In this document: positions 10,308-20,370 of the stretch, in pieces
How positions within the stretch are numbered: position 1 is the first letter of the stretch
How the letters are laid out: every line of letters begins with the position of its first letter
Notes under the pieces: generated by a model
Database searches by the model: none
The model's input: only the letters and a program-made list of their open reading frames with translations
What the model was told of the DNA's origin: nothing
Translations under genes and position numbers: made by a program
Assembly (NCBI RefSeq): GCF_026745355.1
Contig: NC_079205.1
Location: 58,033,058-58,097,057, forward strand
Reading direction: 5' to 3'
Length of the DNA stretch: 64,000 bases
Origin: Beta vulgaris subsp. vulgaris
Lineage: Eukaryota; Streptophyta; Magnoliopsida; Caryophyllales; Amaranthaceae

Positions 10308-12738
10308 TTTTTTTTTTTTGAGGGGAAAAGCATGCTATTATAGATTAAGGGACAAAACGTCCATTAAAACATAAGGAGCCACTTCCGGGGGATAGTGGTT
10401 CTCCCAAATCTGTTCAATGCCAAAAGGGTTAATCCTAGCTAAATGGTGGGCAACAAAGTTCCCATCACGCTTAACATGTGACCATACAACGGAGTTAAAA
10501 CACACACAAGAAGCTAGAATATTAGAGAGAACAACATCGAGATCCGCTAGGAAAATAGCATGCTGAGAAAGACGATGAATCACATCTTGGCAATCTGATT
10601 CCACCACAATATCTTGGAGCCCAAACCTTTTTCCCAGTCGCAGAGCCATATCAATTGCTTTTGCCTCAGCAATGGCAGCTGTCCAGTGGGCGCGAACTCG
10701 GCGCGTAGCTGCAAATAATACACCACCCGAGGAAGTGCGAGCAACAGTGCTCAACCCCACCCAGCCATCCACAGCAAGCGAGGCATCCACGTTCAACTTT
10801 ATAACTCCCAGAGGTGGGGCCACCCAAGTTTTCGGGCTGGCAGCAGGTACAGCAGCACGAACACTGTAAATCTTCGCAGCATAGGAGCTGAATTCCTCCG
10901 TAAGGTGATGAGCTCGTTGGATCAATATATTGTGGGGGGTGCTTTTTTGATTAAACACCCAGTCATTGCGCGCACTCCACACTATCCATGCAAGATAGGC
11001 GCCCTTCGTGACCAGCTTAGGATCCATATCACGCCAGCACAAAATAATATCAAGGAAAGTATTATCCTCCTCATCCTGCCAAATACCAGCACATCCACTA
11101 CCAGTCCAAATGTCTCGAACATGAGGGCATCCATATATAGCATGACCTGGGGTTTCAGCAGCTCCACACCCCAAAGGACAAGAATCATCCTCAATCATGT
11201 GGCGATGCCTTAACAAAGCACGAACGGGGAGGGTCATAGTACAAAGACGCCATAGAAAGTGGCGAACTTTGGGACTCACTTCCATACTCCAAATGAACAC
11301 CCAAGCTTGGTGGAAATTATCAAGCTTTCCACCCTTACCAAGCATGTATGCGGTTTTTACCGAATAGCAACCGTCCTTTGTAAAAGCCCAAGTTAACTCA
11401 TCTTTCATGGGAAGCAAACTGAGAGGGGTGCTAAGGATGCATCGGACATCTCTCTCCACAAACAAAGTTTCAAGTACCTCCACTCGCCATTCCATACTAT
11501 CGAAATCAATTAACTCATTAACGGTATTGTAAGCATCATTTCTCTCACTAGCGATATACCGACCACTCTCATCCACAACCCAAGGATCATCCCAGATTTT
11601 AATGCACGTGCCATTACCAACCCGCCACACCACACCCTCCTTAAGAAGAGCTTTCGAACTCCAAATACTACTCCAGGAATAACTACTTGAACACCCAAGA
11701 GGGGCATCCAAAAAATCACATTTTGAATAGTATTTAGCTTTCATAACTCGAGCAAACAAAGCATTCGGTTCACGAACCAATCTCCAAGCTTGACGCCCAA
11801 GGAGAGCGTCATTGAAAACCCTAAGATCCTTGAACCCCATACCACCTAAACATTTCAGAGTACACAGAGACTCCCAACTTTTCCAGTGAATTTTCCGCTG
11901 CGTATTAGACGAGCCCCACCAAAAACGAGCCATAGCAGAGTGAATTTTTTGGATGACGGAAATAGGGAGCTTATACACACCCATCAGATAAGTAGGAATG
12001 GCCTGGATGACAGACTTCAGTAGTACTTCTTTCCCTGCTCGAGATAAAAGTTTTTCCTTCCAACCCTGGAGTTTCTTCCAAATTCTATCCATCAACGAAT
12101 CAAAAACAGCTTTCTTCGATCGACCAGAGATAGAAGGGATACCAAGGTATTTTTCGTGCCTATCCACCTGCCTCATGTTCAAAATATTCTTCAGCTCTTC
12201 CCTTTGTTCGATGCTGACTCCTCGACTAAAAGAAACCTCTGACTTGTCATAGTTAATTTTCTGCCCGGATGCTAGTTCATAATGGTTGAGGATATCAACA
12301 ATGATAGTGCATTCCTGACGAGAGGCTCTGGAGAAGAGTAAACTGTCATCTGCAAAGAAAAGGTGAGAAATAATTGGACCATTGCGGCTGGCTTTGGCAC
12401 CATGAATCTGATTATCCTGAACTTGCTTCTGAATTAGTCGAGAAAAAACATCAGCAATAAGGATAAAAAGATAGGGGGAAAGCGGGTCACCCTGCCGCAG
12501 CCCCCGAGCTGGGGTAACAGACCCACATACACCTCCATTAATAATGAAGGAATAAGACACCGTCGACACACAACTCATGATAAGATTCACCCAGCGCCCA
12601 TCAAACCCCATAGTGAGAAGCAGCTTCCTCAGAAAACCCCATTCTACTCGATCATAGGCCTTACTCATGTCAAGTTTCATAGCAACAATACCTTTCCGAC
12701 TCCTATTCCTGTACTTCATAGAATGAAAAACCTCCATG
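10308..12738 (-). mobile_element. 5'-truncated LINE (L1 clade)
   Basis: This non-LTR retrotransposon is inserted on the minus strand, flanked by a 13-bp duplication GCAATATTTGCAT (10295-10307 and 12739-12751). Its poly(A) tail is the T-run at 10308-10319. ORF1, the endonuclease and the beginning of reverse transcriptase are missing, as expected from incomplete target-primed reverse transcription. It lies inside a Stowaway-type MITE, so it is younger than that MITE. Confidence 0.93.
10338..12737 (-). CDS. LINE ORF2 fragment: reverse transcriptase, zf-RVT, RNase H
   Basis: There are 799 uninterrupted codons. The order is: the 3' two thirds of reverse transcriptase, opening at KLDMSKAYDRVEW with the catalytic FADD box near residue 127; a zinc-binding zf-RVT region (about residues 460-570, WRLCT to CPLGCG); and a C-terminal RVT_3 RNase H domain (about 650-780) with KLNVDAS, an EAKA block and an ESDCQ block supplying the acidic residues. 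The frame is intact, so the insertion is fairly recent. However, the protein lacks endonuclease and the N-terminal fingers, so it should not be autonomous. The first ATG lies exactly at the truncation point, and there is no evidence it is expressed. Confidence 0.9.
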   Translation of the reverse strand: MEVFHSMKYRNRSRKGIVAMKLDMSKAYDRVEWGFLRKLLLTMGFDGRWVNLIMSCVSTVSYSFIINGGVCGSVTPARGLRQGDPLSPYLFILIADVFSRLIQKQVQDNQIHGAKASRNGPIISHLFFADDSLLFSRASRQECTIIVDILNHYELASGQKINYDKSEVSFSRGVSIEQREELKNILNMRQVDRHEKYLGIPSISGRSKKAVFDSLMDRIWKKLQGWKEKLLSRAGKEVLLKSVIQAIPTYLMGVYKLPISVIQKIHSAMARFWWGSSNTQRKIHWKSWESLCTLKCLGGMGFKDLRVFNDALLGRQAWRLVREPNALFARVMKAKYYSKCDFLDAPLGCSSSYSWSSIWSSKALLKEGVVWRVGNGTCIKIWDDPWVVDESGRYIASERNDAYNTVNELIDFDSMEWRVEVLETLFVERDVRCILSTPLSLLPMKDELTWAFTKDGCYSVKTAYMLGKGGKLDNFHQAWVFIWSMEVSPKVRHFLWRLCTMTLPVRALLRHRHMIEDDSCPLGCGAAETPGHAIYGCPHVRDIWTGSGCAGIWQDEEDNTFLDIILCWRDMDPKLVTKGAYLAWIVWSARNDWVFNQKSTPHNILIQRAHHLTEEFSSYAAKIYSVRAAVPAASPKTWVAPPLGVIKLNVDASLAVDGWVGLSTVARTSSGGVLFAATRRVRAHWTAAIAEAKAIDMALRLGKRFGLQDIVVESDCQDVIHRLSQHAIFLADLDVVLSNILASCVCFNSVVWSHVKRDGNFVAHHLARINPFGIEQIWENHYPPEVAPYVLMDVLSLNL

Positions 12739-12980
12739 GCAATATTTGCATAGTGTTTACTATTTCACACTTTAATTTTAATTAGCTTTATTTGGTGATT
12801 TACATTTTAAGAAAAAACATAGTCATGTGGGATCTTGTTAGATTCGTCTGAATGTGAATTTTTTTAATATCAACTTTTTATAATTTTTACTTATTGATAA
12901 TTGAATATATTAATGGTTAAAATAATGCATTGGCAAACGTGAAAACAAGAAGTGTTGCACTTATTTAAAAACAGAGGAAG

Positions 12981-13679
12981 TAATAATCACTATCATCAAT
13001 TAATGAATTTGTTACTCGAGGAGTTGAGGGGGGGAGGGGGCAACAAATTGGTGGAATATAGACCATTATCGTGAAGTAGTGGTAATGAATTGAGGTAATG
13101 GTAATGGATTGATGAGGGTTTGAACTAACAAGAAGAGATGAAATTGTTAATTAATTCCGTTTCTTAAAGCCTAAAAATAATGAACCACGCATAGTCTTAG
13201 TGAGTTGATTATTGCTATTAACACAACTACTAATATCCAATTTTTTGCTACCAAGTGGAGACCATTTTGTGGAAATTTTGGTTTTAACACCCTTGCCAAT
13301 TCATTAAAATAACTACTTCGAAAAAATAAAATTCGACTATATATATATTTATCTTTAAAGAATTGCTACTCACGTGCTAACAAATTCCTTAAATTATCCA
13401 CCAACCAATTTAAGGCCACTTTTACTATCTTTTTTTACCCCCTCACATGTTCTTTTTCCCTCACACTTTGTTTTACAAAGTACGAACTACCAAGATTTCA
13501 CAAAAAATCAATTCCTTAATAATCTATCCCCTGATGCAGGGACCACGAGTTCCATGATTTAGCATGATATTGTCCGCTTTGGATCAAGTTCGCACGAATT
13601 TCATGGCTATGCAGGGATATATTCCCAACACATGAGATGTTGAAAATTTTAGTATTACTGCAAAGTATGGTAAATGGGT
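12981..13679. other. Intergenic, no gene seen
   Basis: This is AT-rich sequence between the split MITE and the LTR element, with a G-run near 13027-13042. Nothing is recognisable as a gene or bounded repeat. Confidence 0.45.
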
Positions 13680-14079
13680 TGTTTGGGCCCATTTCTTGGA
13701 TCAGCCCATCTACGACGAAGTTACTAAAATACCCCTAACATTAGGGAACACAATCCTCCATCAGCTGGAGCCGACTAAAATGCCCTCATTCATTACAGGT
13801 CTCACCCTCTATAAATAGGGGTTGTCTCATCAGACAAAGGTATTCAATTCTCACCTAACAAAACCAGAGCATCTCTCTCTACATTTACTGACTTTCTCTC
13901 TCTACCTCAATCTCAACTGACTTGAGCGTCGGAGGGGCTTTCCTGGGAACACCCCCGGGCCAGTTTTTCATTGTATTTTGCAGGACTATCGGAGACCTTC
14001 TCCTCGGCTCTTCAGGCCTTCTCGGGATTTCAAGACTCTCAACACTACACTTACTTTTGACAGTTTCTAGGCGGAAACA
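13680..14079 (+). repeat. 5' LTR of the non-autonomous element
   Basis: This is 400 bp. A likely promoter TATA box, TCTATAAATAGGG, lies at about 13809-13821, with a CTCTCTCTAC-rich leader after it. The differences from the 3' LTR are all C/T or A/G changes. Confidence 0.92.
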
Positions 14080-14666
14080 GTTTAGCGCCGTTTGTGGGGA
14101 TGCTATATCTCAAAGTCACATACCGAGAGCAACGTGGCACCCGTCCGAAGGAAGACAAGATCTTTTCACCTGAACTGAGAGCTCCCATCCTGTCGTCATA
14201 CCACACCTAATGTGGAACCAACTCATTAGGAGGATGAGTGATCTACCTCTCGAGATAAGCAGAACAACTTCAACTCTGGAGCTAATTTCCTCTAAATCCA
14301 CCCGCCTCCACTCAAAGTGGAAAGGAGGATGCTCGGGAAGAAAAGGACCGAGAAGGTATTTCGCATCACAAATCCTCGAAGAAAATGTGAAGGGACCCCT
14401 TTCGGATCCAACAAGCACAAATAAGAAACATGCAACTCGGGCCCCCAACAGGTGCTCAGGATTCTTCCTAGATATCATCACGAATTGCCCATCACTCGAC
14501 ACTTCAATGTCGAGCGGCGGCACATAAGCCTATCGGCGAGAAATTAAGGAAGCAAAAGGAGAGGCTCCCTCCCGGGAGTTCACCAACAACAATCATAATG
14601 TGAACGCTCAGTCATGAGAAGAAAGCTCAACCAACTTATCCAAAAAGGGTTAAGTAACATTTATTG

Positions 14667-15164
14667 GACCTACTCGGCATCCGAGTAGCGTCGTTCCGGC
14701 GAAAAAGACCTCCTCGGGAAGCAGAGGCTCATTAGCCTCCCAAGTCGAGAATTTCTCCAATGGCACCCCCTCGGTCGTGAGAGAAATGCCCTAACAAGCT
14801 TAGCCAAAAAATGGCTAAGTATCGCTTATTAAGACCTACTCGGCATCCGAGTAGCATCGTTCCGGCGAAAAAGACCTCCTCGGGAAGCAGAGGCTCATTA
14901 GCCTCCCGAGTCGAGAATTTCTCCAATGGCACCCCCTTGGTCGTGAGAGGAGTGCCCTAACCAGCTTAGCCAAAAAATGGCTAAGTATCGATTATTAGGA
15001 CCTACTCGGCATCCGAGTAGCGTCGTTCCGGAGAAAAAGAACTCCTCGGGAAGCAGAGGCTCATTAGCCTCCCGAGTCGAGAATTTCTCCAATGGCACCC
15101 CCTCGGTCGTGAGAGGAGTGCCCCAACCAGCTTAGCCAAAAAATGGCTAAGTATCGTTTATTAT
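14667..15164 (+). repeat. Tandem array A, 3 x 166 bp
   Basis: Three copies start with GACCTACTCGG at 14667, 14833 and 14999. Each contains the self-complementary CTACTCGGCATCCGAGTAG stem and a second small stem, TTAGCCAAAAAATGGCTAA. The copies are over 90 percent alike by eye. Confidence 0.88.
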
Positions 15165-15640
15165 CCTTCTCGGCCTTGCCAGGGGGATCAACACCCAACT
15201 CGGGGTTACTATGGGAGGCTCATTGGCCCCCGAGTAGGTGCACTATCCTTCTCGACCTCAACAGGGAGCTCAACACTTAGCCTAAATTTGGCTAAGTATC
15301 TCAACACCCGTCTCGAGATTATCATGGAGGGATCATTGGCCCCCGAGTTGGTGCACTATCCTTCTCGACCTCAACAGGGGGCTCAACACTTAGCCTAAAT
15401 TTGGCTAAGTATCTCAACGCCCGACTCGGGATCATCATGGAGGGCTCATTGGCCCCCGAGCTGGTGCACTATCCTTCTCGCCTCAACAGGGGGCTCAACA
15501 CTTAGCCTAAATTTGGCTAAGTATCTCAACACCCAACTCGGGGTTACTAGTTACTATGGGGGGATCATTGTCCCCCGAGCTGGTACATTATCCTTCTCGA
15601 CCTTACCAGGGGGCTTAACACCCAACTTGGGATCATTAGA
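15165..15640 (+). repeat. Tandem array B, about 113-bp units
   Basis: Copies of a CACTATCCTTCTCGACCTC unit begin at about 15241, 15354, 15467 and, diverged, 15586. Each carries the stem TTAGCCTAAATTTGGCTAA. It is part of the interior of the LTR element. Confidence 0.8.
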
Positions 15641-15935
15641 GCACATAGAAAGAAGGTGAAATCTCGAACCCTTCCCCCTCCCCCTCCCGGGACCGACATG
15701 GTGCTCCAGACCAGGAATCTTTCTCAGGTTCCGCTAGACGATCGCTTCGGGAAGGAATGAGGCTACCCTATCCGTTCGTCCAGCGTGGGGCTAATTGCTT
15801 GAACCCATCAGCTGGTCCAATAAATGCACTCGATAGAGGTGTGATGGTATTTGTCATCCCCCCGAGTCAAAAACTTCTCCAATGGCATCCCCTCGGTAGT
15901 GGAGGAGCGCCCCGACCGACTGTCATTGTCCGAAC

Positions 15936-16500
15936 GAATCAACCTCCTCGGGAAACATGGGGCTCATTAGCCCCTCGAGTCGAGCATACACTTCGCGGTA
16001 CCTCCTCAGCCATGCCAGGAGTACCCTATCACTTAGCGAAAAAGTTAAGTGCAAATAAATCAACCTCCTCGGGAAACATGGGGCTCACCATTCCCCCGAG
16101 TCGAGCATACACTTCGCGGTACCTCCTCGGCCATGCCAAGAGTACCCGATCACTTAGCGAAAATAGCTAAGTGCAAACAAATCAACCTCCTCGGGAAACA
16201 TGGGGCTCACCATTTCCCCGAGTCGAGCATACACTTCGCGGTACCTCCTCGGCCATGCCAGGAGTACCCGATCACTTAGCGAAGAAAGCTAAGTGCAAAC
16301 AAATCAACCTGCTCGGGAAACATGGGGCTCATTATCCCCTCGAGTTGAGCATACACCTCGCGGTACCTCCTCGGCCATGCCAGGAGTACCCTATCACTTA
16401 GCGAAAAAGTTAAGTGCAAACAAATCAACCTCCTCGGAAAACATGAGGCTCACCATTCCCCCGAGTCGAGCATCCATCTCGCGGTACCTCCTCGGTCATA
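15936..16500 (+). repeat. Tandem array C, about 122-bp units
   Basis: About five copies of a unit containing AATCAACCTCCTCGGGAAAC recur at 122-bp spacing. Since 122 is not divisible by three, the frame shifts in each copy, so the similar overlapping ORFs called here are by-products of the array. Confidence 0.88.
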
Positions 16501-16514
16501 AGAGGAGCGTCCTA

Positions 16515-16860
16515 GCAAATTAGCCAAAAAACGGCTATCATTAATTGGACCTACTCGAGATCCGAGTAGCGTCGTGAAACCTCCTTGGGATACATAGGGC
16601 TCCTTAGCCTCCCCCGAGTCGAGAAACTCCTTCATCGGCACCTCCTCGGTCATAATAGGAGCGTCCTACTAACTTAGCCGAATAATGGCTAAAAATCATT
16701 AATTGGACCTACTCGGGATCCGAGTAGATAGCGTCGTGACCCCTCCTCGGGGTACATGACGCTCATTAGCCCCCCGAGGTGAAAAACTCTGTCATTGGCA
16801 CCTCCTTGGTCATAACGGGAGCGTCCCACTAACTTAGTCGAGAAACGGCTAAGTATCGTT
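16515..16860 (+). repeat. Tandem array D, about 157-bp units
   Basis: Two copies start at GACCTACTCG at 16548 and 16705, diverged relatives of array A with the same CTACTCGG...CCGAGTAG stem. GC-rich unique sequence fills 16860-18072 up to the 3' LTR. Confidence 0.75.
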
Positions 16861-18072
16861 GAAAGGAGGATGCTCGGGAATCAACCCTTGTTCGGGAATC
16901 AACCCTTGTTCGGGAATCTTTAATAACGGCTATCATCCTCATCCCCGAGCTTGTTGTCAAGATTCCTTTTCCCCCCGACTCGGGGATCAATTCTTGGGAT
17001 CACCTATTTCAGGGCCCAATGGCCCCCGAGTCCCCATCTGTTTTCCCGAGATTGACCATGAGGTTCAAAGCCACCTAGTGGGGACTATTCTCCCAAGGGT
17101 TTCAGACCTTCTCGGGAGCTAAATTGGGCACCTGAAGAGCTTGAGTCCCTACCCCGAGGCCTATACCACTCTCAGGATACAACCAACGCCCATCTGAAAA
17201 CTCTCGGGGTTGGGGCTGTGAATACACCCGCAAGGGGTCTGCTGCCCTAAAGGCCCTCGGGATAGGGGCTGCGAAAACATCCCCCAAGGGGTCTAGAACT
17301 CTAGACATTCTTGGGGTCGGGCCTGAGGTTCCACCCTCGTTATCTCAATCCGGTCGGGCAAACCACCCCCGGGTTGGTGTTGAACACTCTAGTGCATCGA
17401 TCCCGAAACTCCGCCACCCGCACAGTACCCCGAGCCTAGCGCATTGTGTGTCGGGAAAGGTTACCTTCCCAACTCGGGAGTTAACTAGCCAAGCATTGGA
17501 TTACCCGAGAGTTCGCGAGAGTCCTCTACCCCGGCTTGGCTCGTGAGAAGCCTCTCGGATGCATGAGATCCTTCGACCGGACTCGGGTGCATGAGACCCT
17601 CTTTACTAAATTTCGAGCTCGGGAATTGATGAGACCTGCTGTCGGGATCCCCAAGCCCCCGACTCGGGACTTAAAGCTACACCAAGCACCGCGTCCCAAG
17701 ATGATGTTTTCGGGATCTCTTAGCCCCTGACTCGGGGTTGCCCTGCAGCACCGAGCGTCGCGTCACGTAAGGTCCCTGTCGGGGTTTCTTAGTCGTGGCT
17801 CGAGAATCCACCCTCGGCCAAGCAGTAGTCGGCCAATGCAAAGTGGGTATTCTCTATTATTCTCGAAGGCGTGATCATACCTCATCTACCCTGACTTGGG
17901 AATTCATAAGATCCCCTTCTCAGGAAGCGAGACCCCTGTGCTTGGTTAATCCTAGCGCCAGATAGCTAACTCAAGACACATCATTCATCCTCGGCACAAG
18001 CATTATTTTTCCGCCAATCAACCGCACTAAGAATGGCAGATCTTTACTCCGATTACTTGGCGTGGGGCTAAT

Positions 18073-18472
18073 TGTTTGGGCCCATTTCTTGGACCGGCCC
18101 ATCTACGACGAAGTTACTAAAATACCCCTAACATTAGGGAACACAATCCTCCATCAGCTGGAGCCGACTAAAATGCCCTCATTTATTACAGGTCTCACCC
18201 TCTATAAATAGGGGTTGTCTCATCAGACAAAGGTATTCAATTCTCACCTAACAAAATCAGAGCATCTCTCTCTACATTTACTGACTTTCTCTCTCTACCT
18301 CAATCTCAACTGACTTGAGCGTCGGAGGGGCTTTCCTGGGAACACCCCCGGATCAGTTTTTCATTGTATTTTGCAGGATTATCGGAGACCTCCTCCTCGG
18401 CTCTTCAGGCCTTCTCGGGATTTCAAGACTCTCAACACTACACTTACTTTTGACAGTTTCTAGGCAGAAACA
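18073..18472 (+). repeat. 3' LTR of the non-autonomous element
   Basis: This is the 400-bp partner of 13680-14079, ending AAACA at 18472 and followed by the TGGGT duplication. Confidence 0.92.
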
Positions 18473-18510
18473 TGGGTCAAATCAAAAAGTCAAATTCAGG
18501 CTGTTTTGTA

Positions 18511-19032
18511 CTCCCTTCGTCCTAAAATATAGTTCCCATTTTCATTTTGGGTGTCCCAAAATATAGTTCCCCCATATTTAGTTCCACAATTTTCCGTAAT
18601 TTGTCAAGAAAAACCGTGTCCCATCATTTATTTGCTTATTGAATTTTGTTTTTCCTTTGTTTTTTCTACCAAAATGTTACAATTAATGCTCTTTCACCAA
18701 TTATTCTCCATTCTCTCTTCTAAAATCTTCTTTTCCCATACAACATTTATCTAAATAAACAAAAAGTTTTTACTATCCATCTTATATTCTACTTACATCA
18801 ATTACCGTGAAAAAAGGGAAATGGGAACTATATTTTGGGACGGAGGGCTTGTTCTCTTTGGCATAAAACAGCTAAACCGAACTGAATTGAATTGAACTGA
18901 ATTGAAATGAATAGTGATTATGTGAGAGAAAAAGTATTGTCCATAGCTGAACTGAATTAAACTGAACTAAACTGAACTGAATTGAACTGGACTGAATTGA
19001 AAATAAGTTGGGGAGAACAGGCCCGAAGGGAG
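18511..19032. mobile_element. Stowaway-type MITE interrupted near its right end
   Basis: The left end is CTCCCTTCGTCCTAAAATATAG and the right end, inverted, reads the same way. TA lies on both sides (18509-18510, 19033-19034). A second small element (about 18848-19024) has inserted within the last bases of the right terminal repeat, so the terminal GAAGGGAG is separated from the rest of the repeat. Confidence 0.85.
18848..19024. mobile_element. Short GAACTGAATT-rich MITE
   Basis: This is about 177 bp with inverted ends GGCTTGTTCTC and GAGAACAGGCCC. The interior is made of degenerate AACTGAATTGA repeats. It sits inside the right terminal repeat of a Stowaway-type MITE. Similar CAGTTCAGTTC repeats occur in the element at 33881-35620. 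Confidence 0.75.
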
Positions 19033-19143
19033 TATTTATTAGGACGGGTTTAGGTTAAGATTTGGCTAATTCCTTTTGCTTACCATTATTAAACAAAATA
19101 AAAGAATTCCACAAATAAAAATAAAAATAAAAAGAATTTATAC

Positions 19144-19921
19144 CTGATTTAGATCTAGCTGATCTACAAACTAATTGTTTGGATCCATCACTGCAGTAAC
19201 ACACGAACTGATCTGAAGATAGTTCCTCTGACGATCCACATCTGCCACCAGACTTCTGACACTCAGAACAGGCTGTGAAGTTCGCCTTATACATCATTTG
19301 AATTGGCCACTTGGTTAAGATTCTATAAATCGAACCATCTTTTGTGCTTCTAAGCTCATCCAACCCTCTCTGATACACCGGAAAAATGACATTGTTACTA
19401 CACGAGCAATTACGACTCATGTCAGATGGTTTATCAAAATAATAAGCAGAACCAGTAGAACCATCCTTGTAGGTGCAGTTCAATGATTTGTAACCACAAC
19501 CATTACCACAACCATAGTATAAGATTATGTTTCTGTAACTCGCAGCTGGCTTAAATGTTGAAATAAACGTTATATTCGATTCTTTTAGATGACAATGTTC
19601 AAAAAGCTTATTTGGGGAAACGACTATAGTGTTGGAAGACAGGTTGATAGCGAGCACTCTAAATGGTACACCATATCCCTTGTTAATAAGATTGGTAACA
19701 GTATGAACTTTGACATCGCTGCTACATTTGAGCCTCAAATCTGGGATCCCACAGAATTTAGGCCTATTGTCTCCCCAAAATGGGTACCCTACTGTGATAT
19801 TCCCACATGAGTATGGAATAGAGCATGCTGCGTAATTCGTATCCTCGCTCTTTAGCAAGGGAAAAGTTAAGAAAAAGATGAATGTTGTGAAGATAAATTG
19901 AATGCTTGTGAAACTTAACAT
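19144..19921 (-). CDS. WAK/LRK10L-type receptor ectodomain, kinase missing
   Basis: About 259 codons begin at the ATG at 19921. A signal peptide covers residues 1-25 (hydrophobic, ending PLLKSED). A GUB_WAK_bind domain follows, with CGNITVGYPFWGD and regularly spaced cysteines, and then a WAK_assoc-type cysteine block containing CSECQKSGGRCG and FVCYCSDGS near residues 225-260. This family binds cell-wall pectin and normally continues through a transmembrane segment into a kinase. Here the exon ends at a plausible donor (AATCAG then GTATAA, 19142-19143), but minus-strand sequence downstream is MITE, LTR element and LINE, with no kinase exon. Reading through gives a stop at 19055. It is either a secreted ectodomain-only protein or a broken gene. 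Confidence 0.82.
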
Positions 19922-20370
19922 GATTTTATCATTGATTTCTAGAGCATTTTTCTAAGTTTCATCTAAAGGCAGCAAAAGTATATTACATAGAAAGGACTAC
20001 CTTGTGAGTGAATGGAATTAAGAAACTTCAAACCTTGTAGGGCAGGCTACGGCTAAGCGGACAAGCGGGCATACATCAGACTTCAGTGGACTTGACTTGA
20101 ACAAAAGACGACTTTGCAACAAAACAAAAGCCACAAAAAATGAAAATCTGTTGTCTCCAAAATTTTGTATACCACTACATTTATTCTGGTTAAGTGTATT
20201 ATTATTTATTATTATTTCAAAAAAAAATTGTGAGAGTGGACTGCGAAAAGTCTAGAGTTCAATCGAGACGAATACAAACTTGTCGGACTGAATTTAAAAT
20301 TTTGGATTGGACTGGACTCAGACTCAAATTTTCAAGTCCAAATATTTTCGTGGTAGATATGAACTCACCC
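19922..20370. other. Upstream region of the WAK-like gene, no other gene seen
   Basis: This is AT-rich sequence with no conserved coding. It contains the presumed promoter and leader of the minus-strand receptor fragment; I cannot pick out a convincing TATA box. Confidence 0.4.

Larger units (their letters stand above)
10273..12980. mobile_element. Stowaway-type MITE split by a LINE
   Basis: The outer ends are inverted, CTTCATCCGTTTCTAAATAAGTGC at the left and the complementary end finishing GAGGAAG at 12980, with TA on both sides. Removing the LINE and one copy of its target duplication leaves about 264 bp. The right part contains the block GTGGGATCTTGTTAGATTCG, which is also found in the MITEs at 53217-53474 and 56635-56888, so the three belong to one family. 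The TA duplication and CTCCNTCCGT-like ends fit Tc1/mariner-derived Stowaway elements. Confidence 0.85.
13680..18472 (+). mobile_element. Non-autonomous LTR retrotransposon with tandem-repeat interior
   Basis: Two 400-bp LTRs (13680-14079 and 18073-18472) start TGTTTGGGCC and end AAACA. They are flanked by an exact 5-bp duplication, TGGGT (13675-13679 and 18473-18477). I count about nine differences between them, all transitions. A primer-binding-site-like TTTAGCGCCGTTTGTGGGGA follows at 14081, and GGCGTGGGGCTAA precedes the 3' LTR. The 4-kb interior encodes no gag, protease, integrase or reverse transcriptase. It is largely arrays of GC-rich tandem repeats sharing CTCGGG/CCCGAG motifs. It resembles LARD-type or Ty3-derived non-autonomous elements, mobilised in trans. 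The many small ORFs inside are repeat artefacts. Confidence 0.93.

Noticed and set aside
14732..15098. CRISPR-like regular repeats with spacers
   Set aside because: The 166-bp period and near-identical whole units are a tandem array inside a plant LTR element; there are no short repeats with unique spacers.
15757..16523. Series of similar 76-137 aa ORFs (PPRETWGS-type)
   Set aside because: They recur every 122 bp because of tandem array C. The period is not a multiple of three, and they have no starts or domains.
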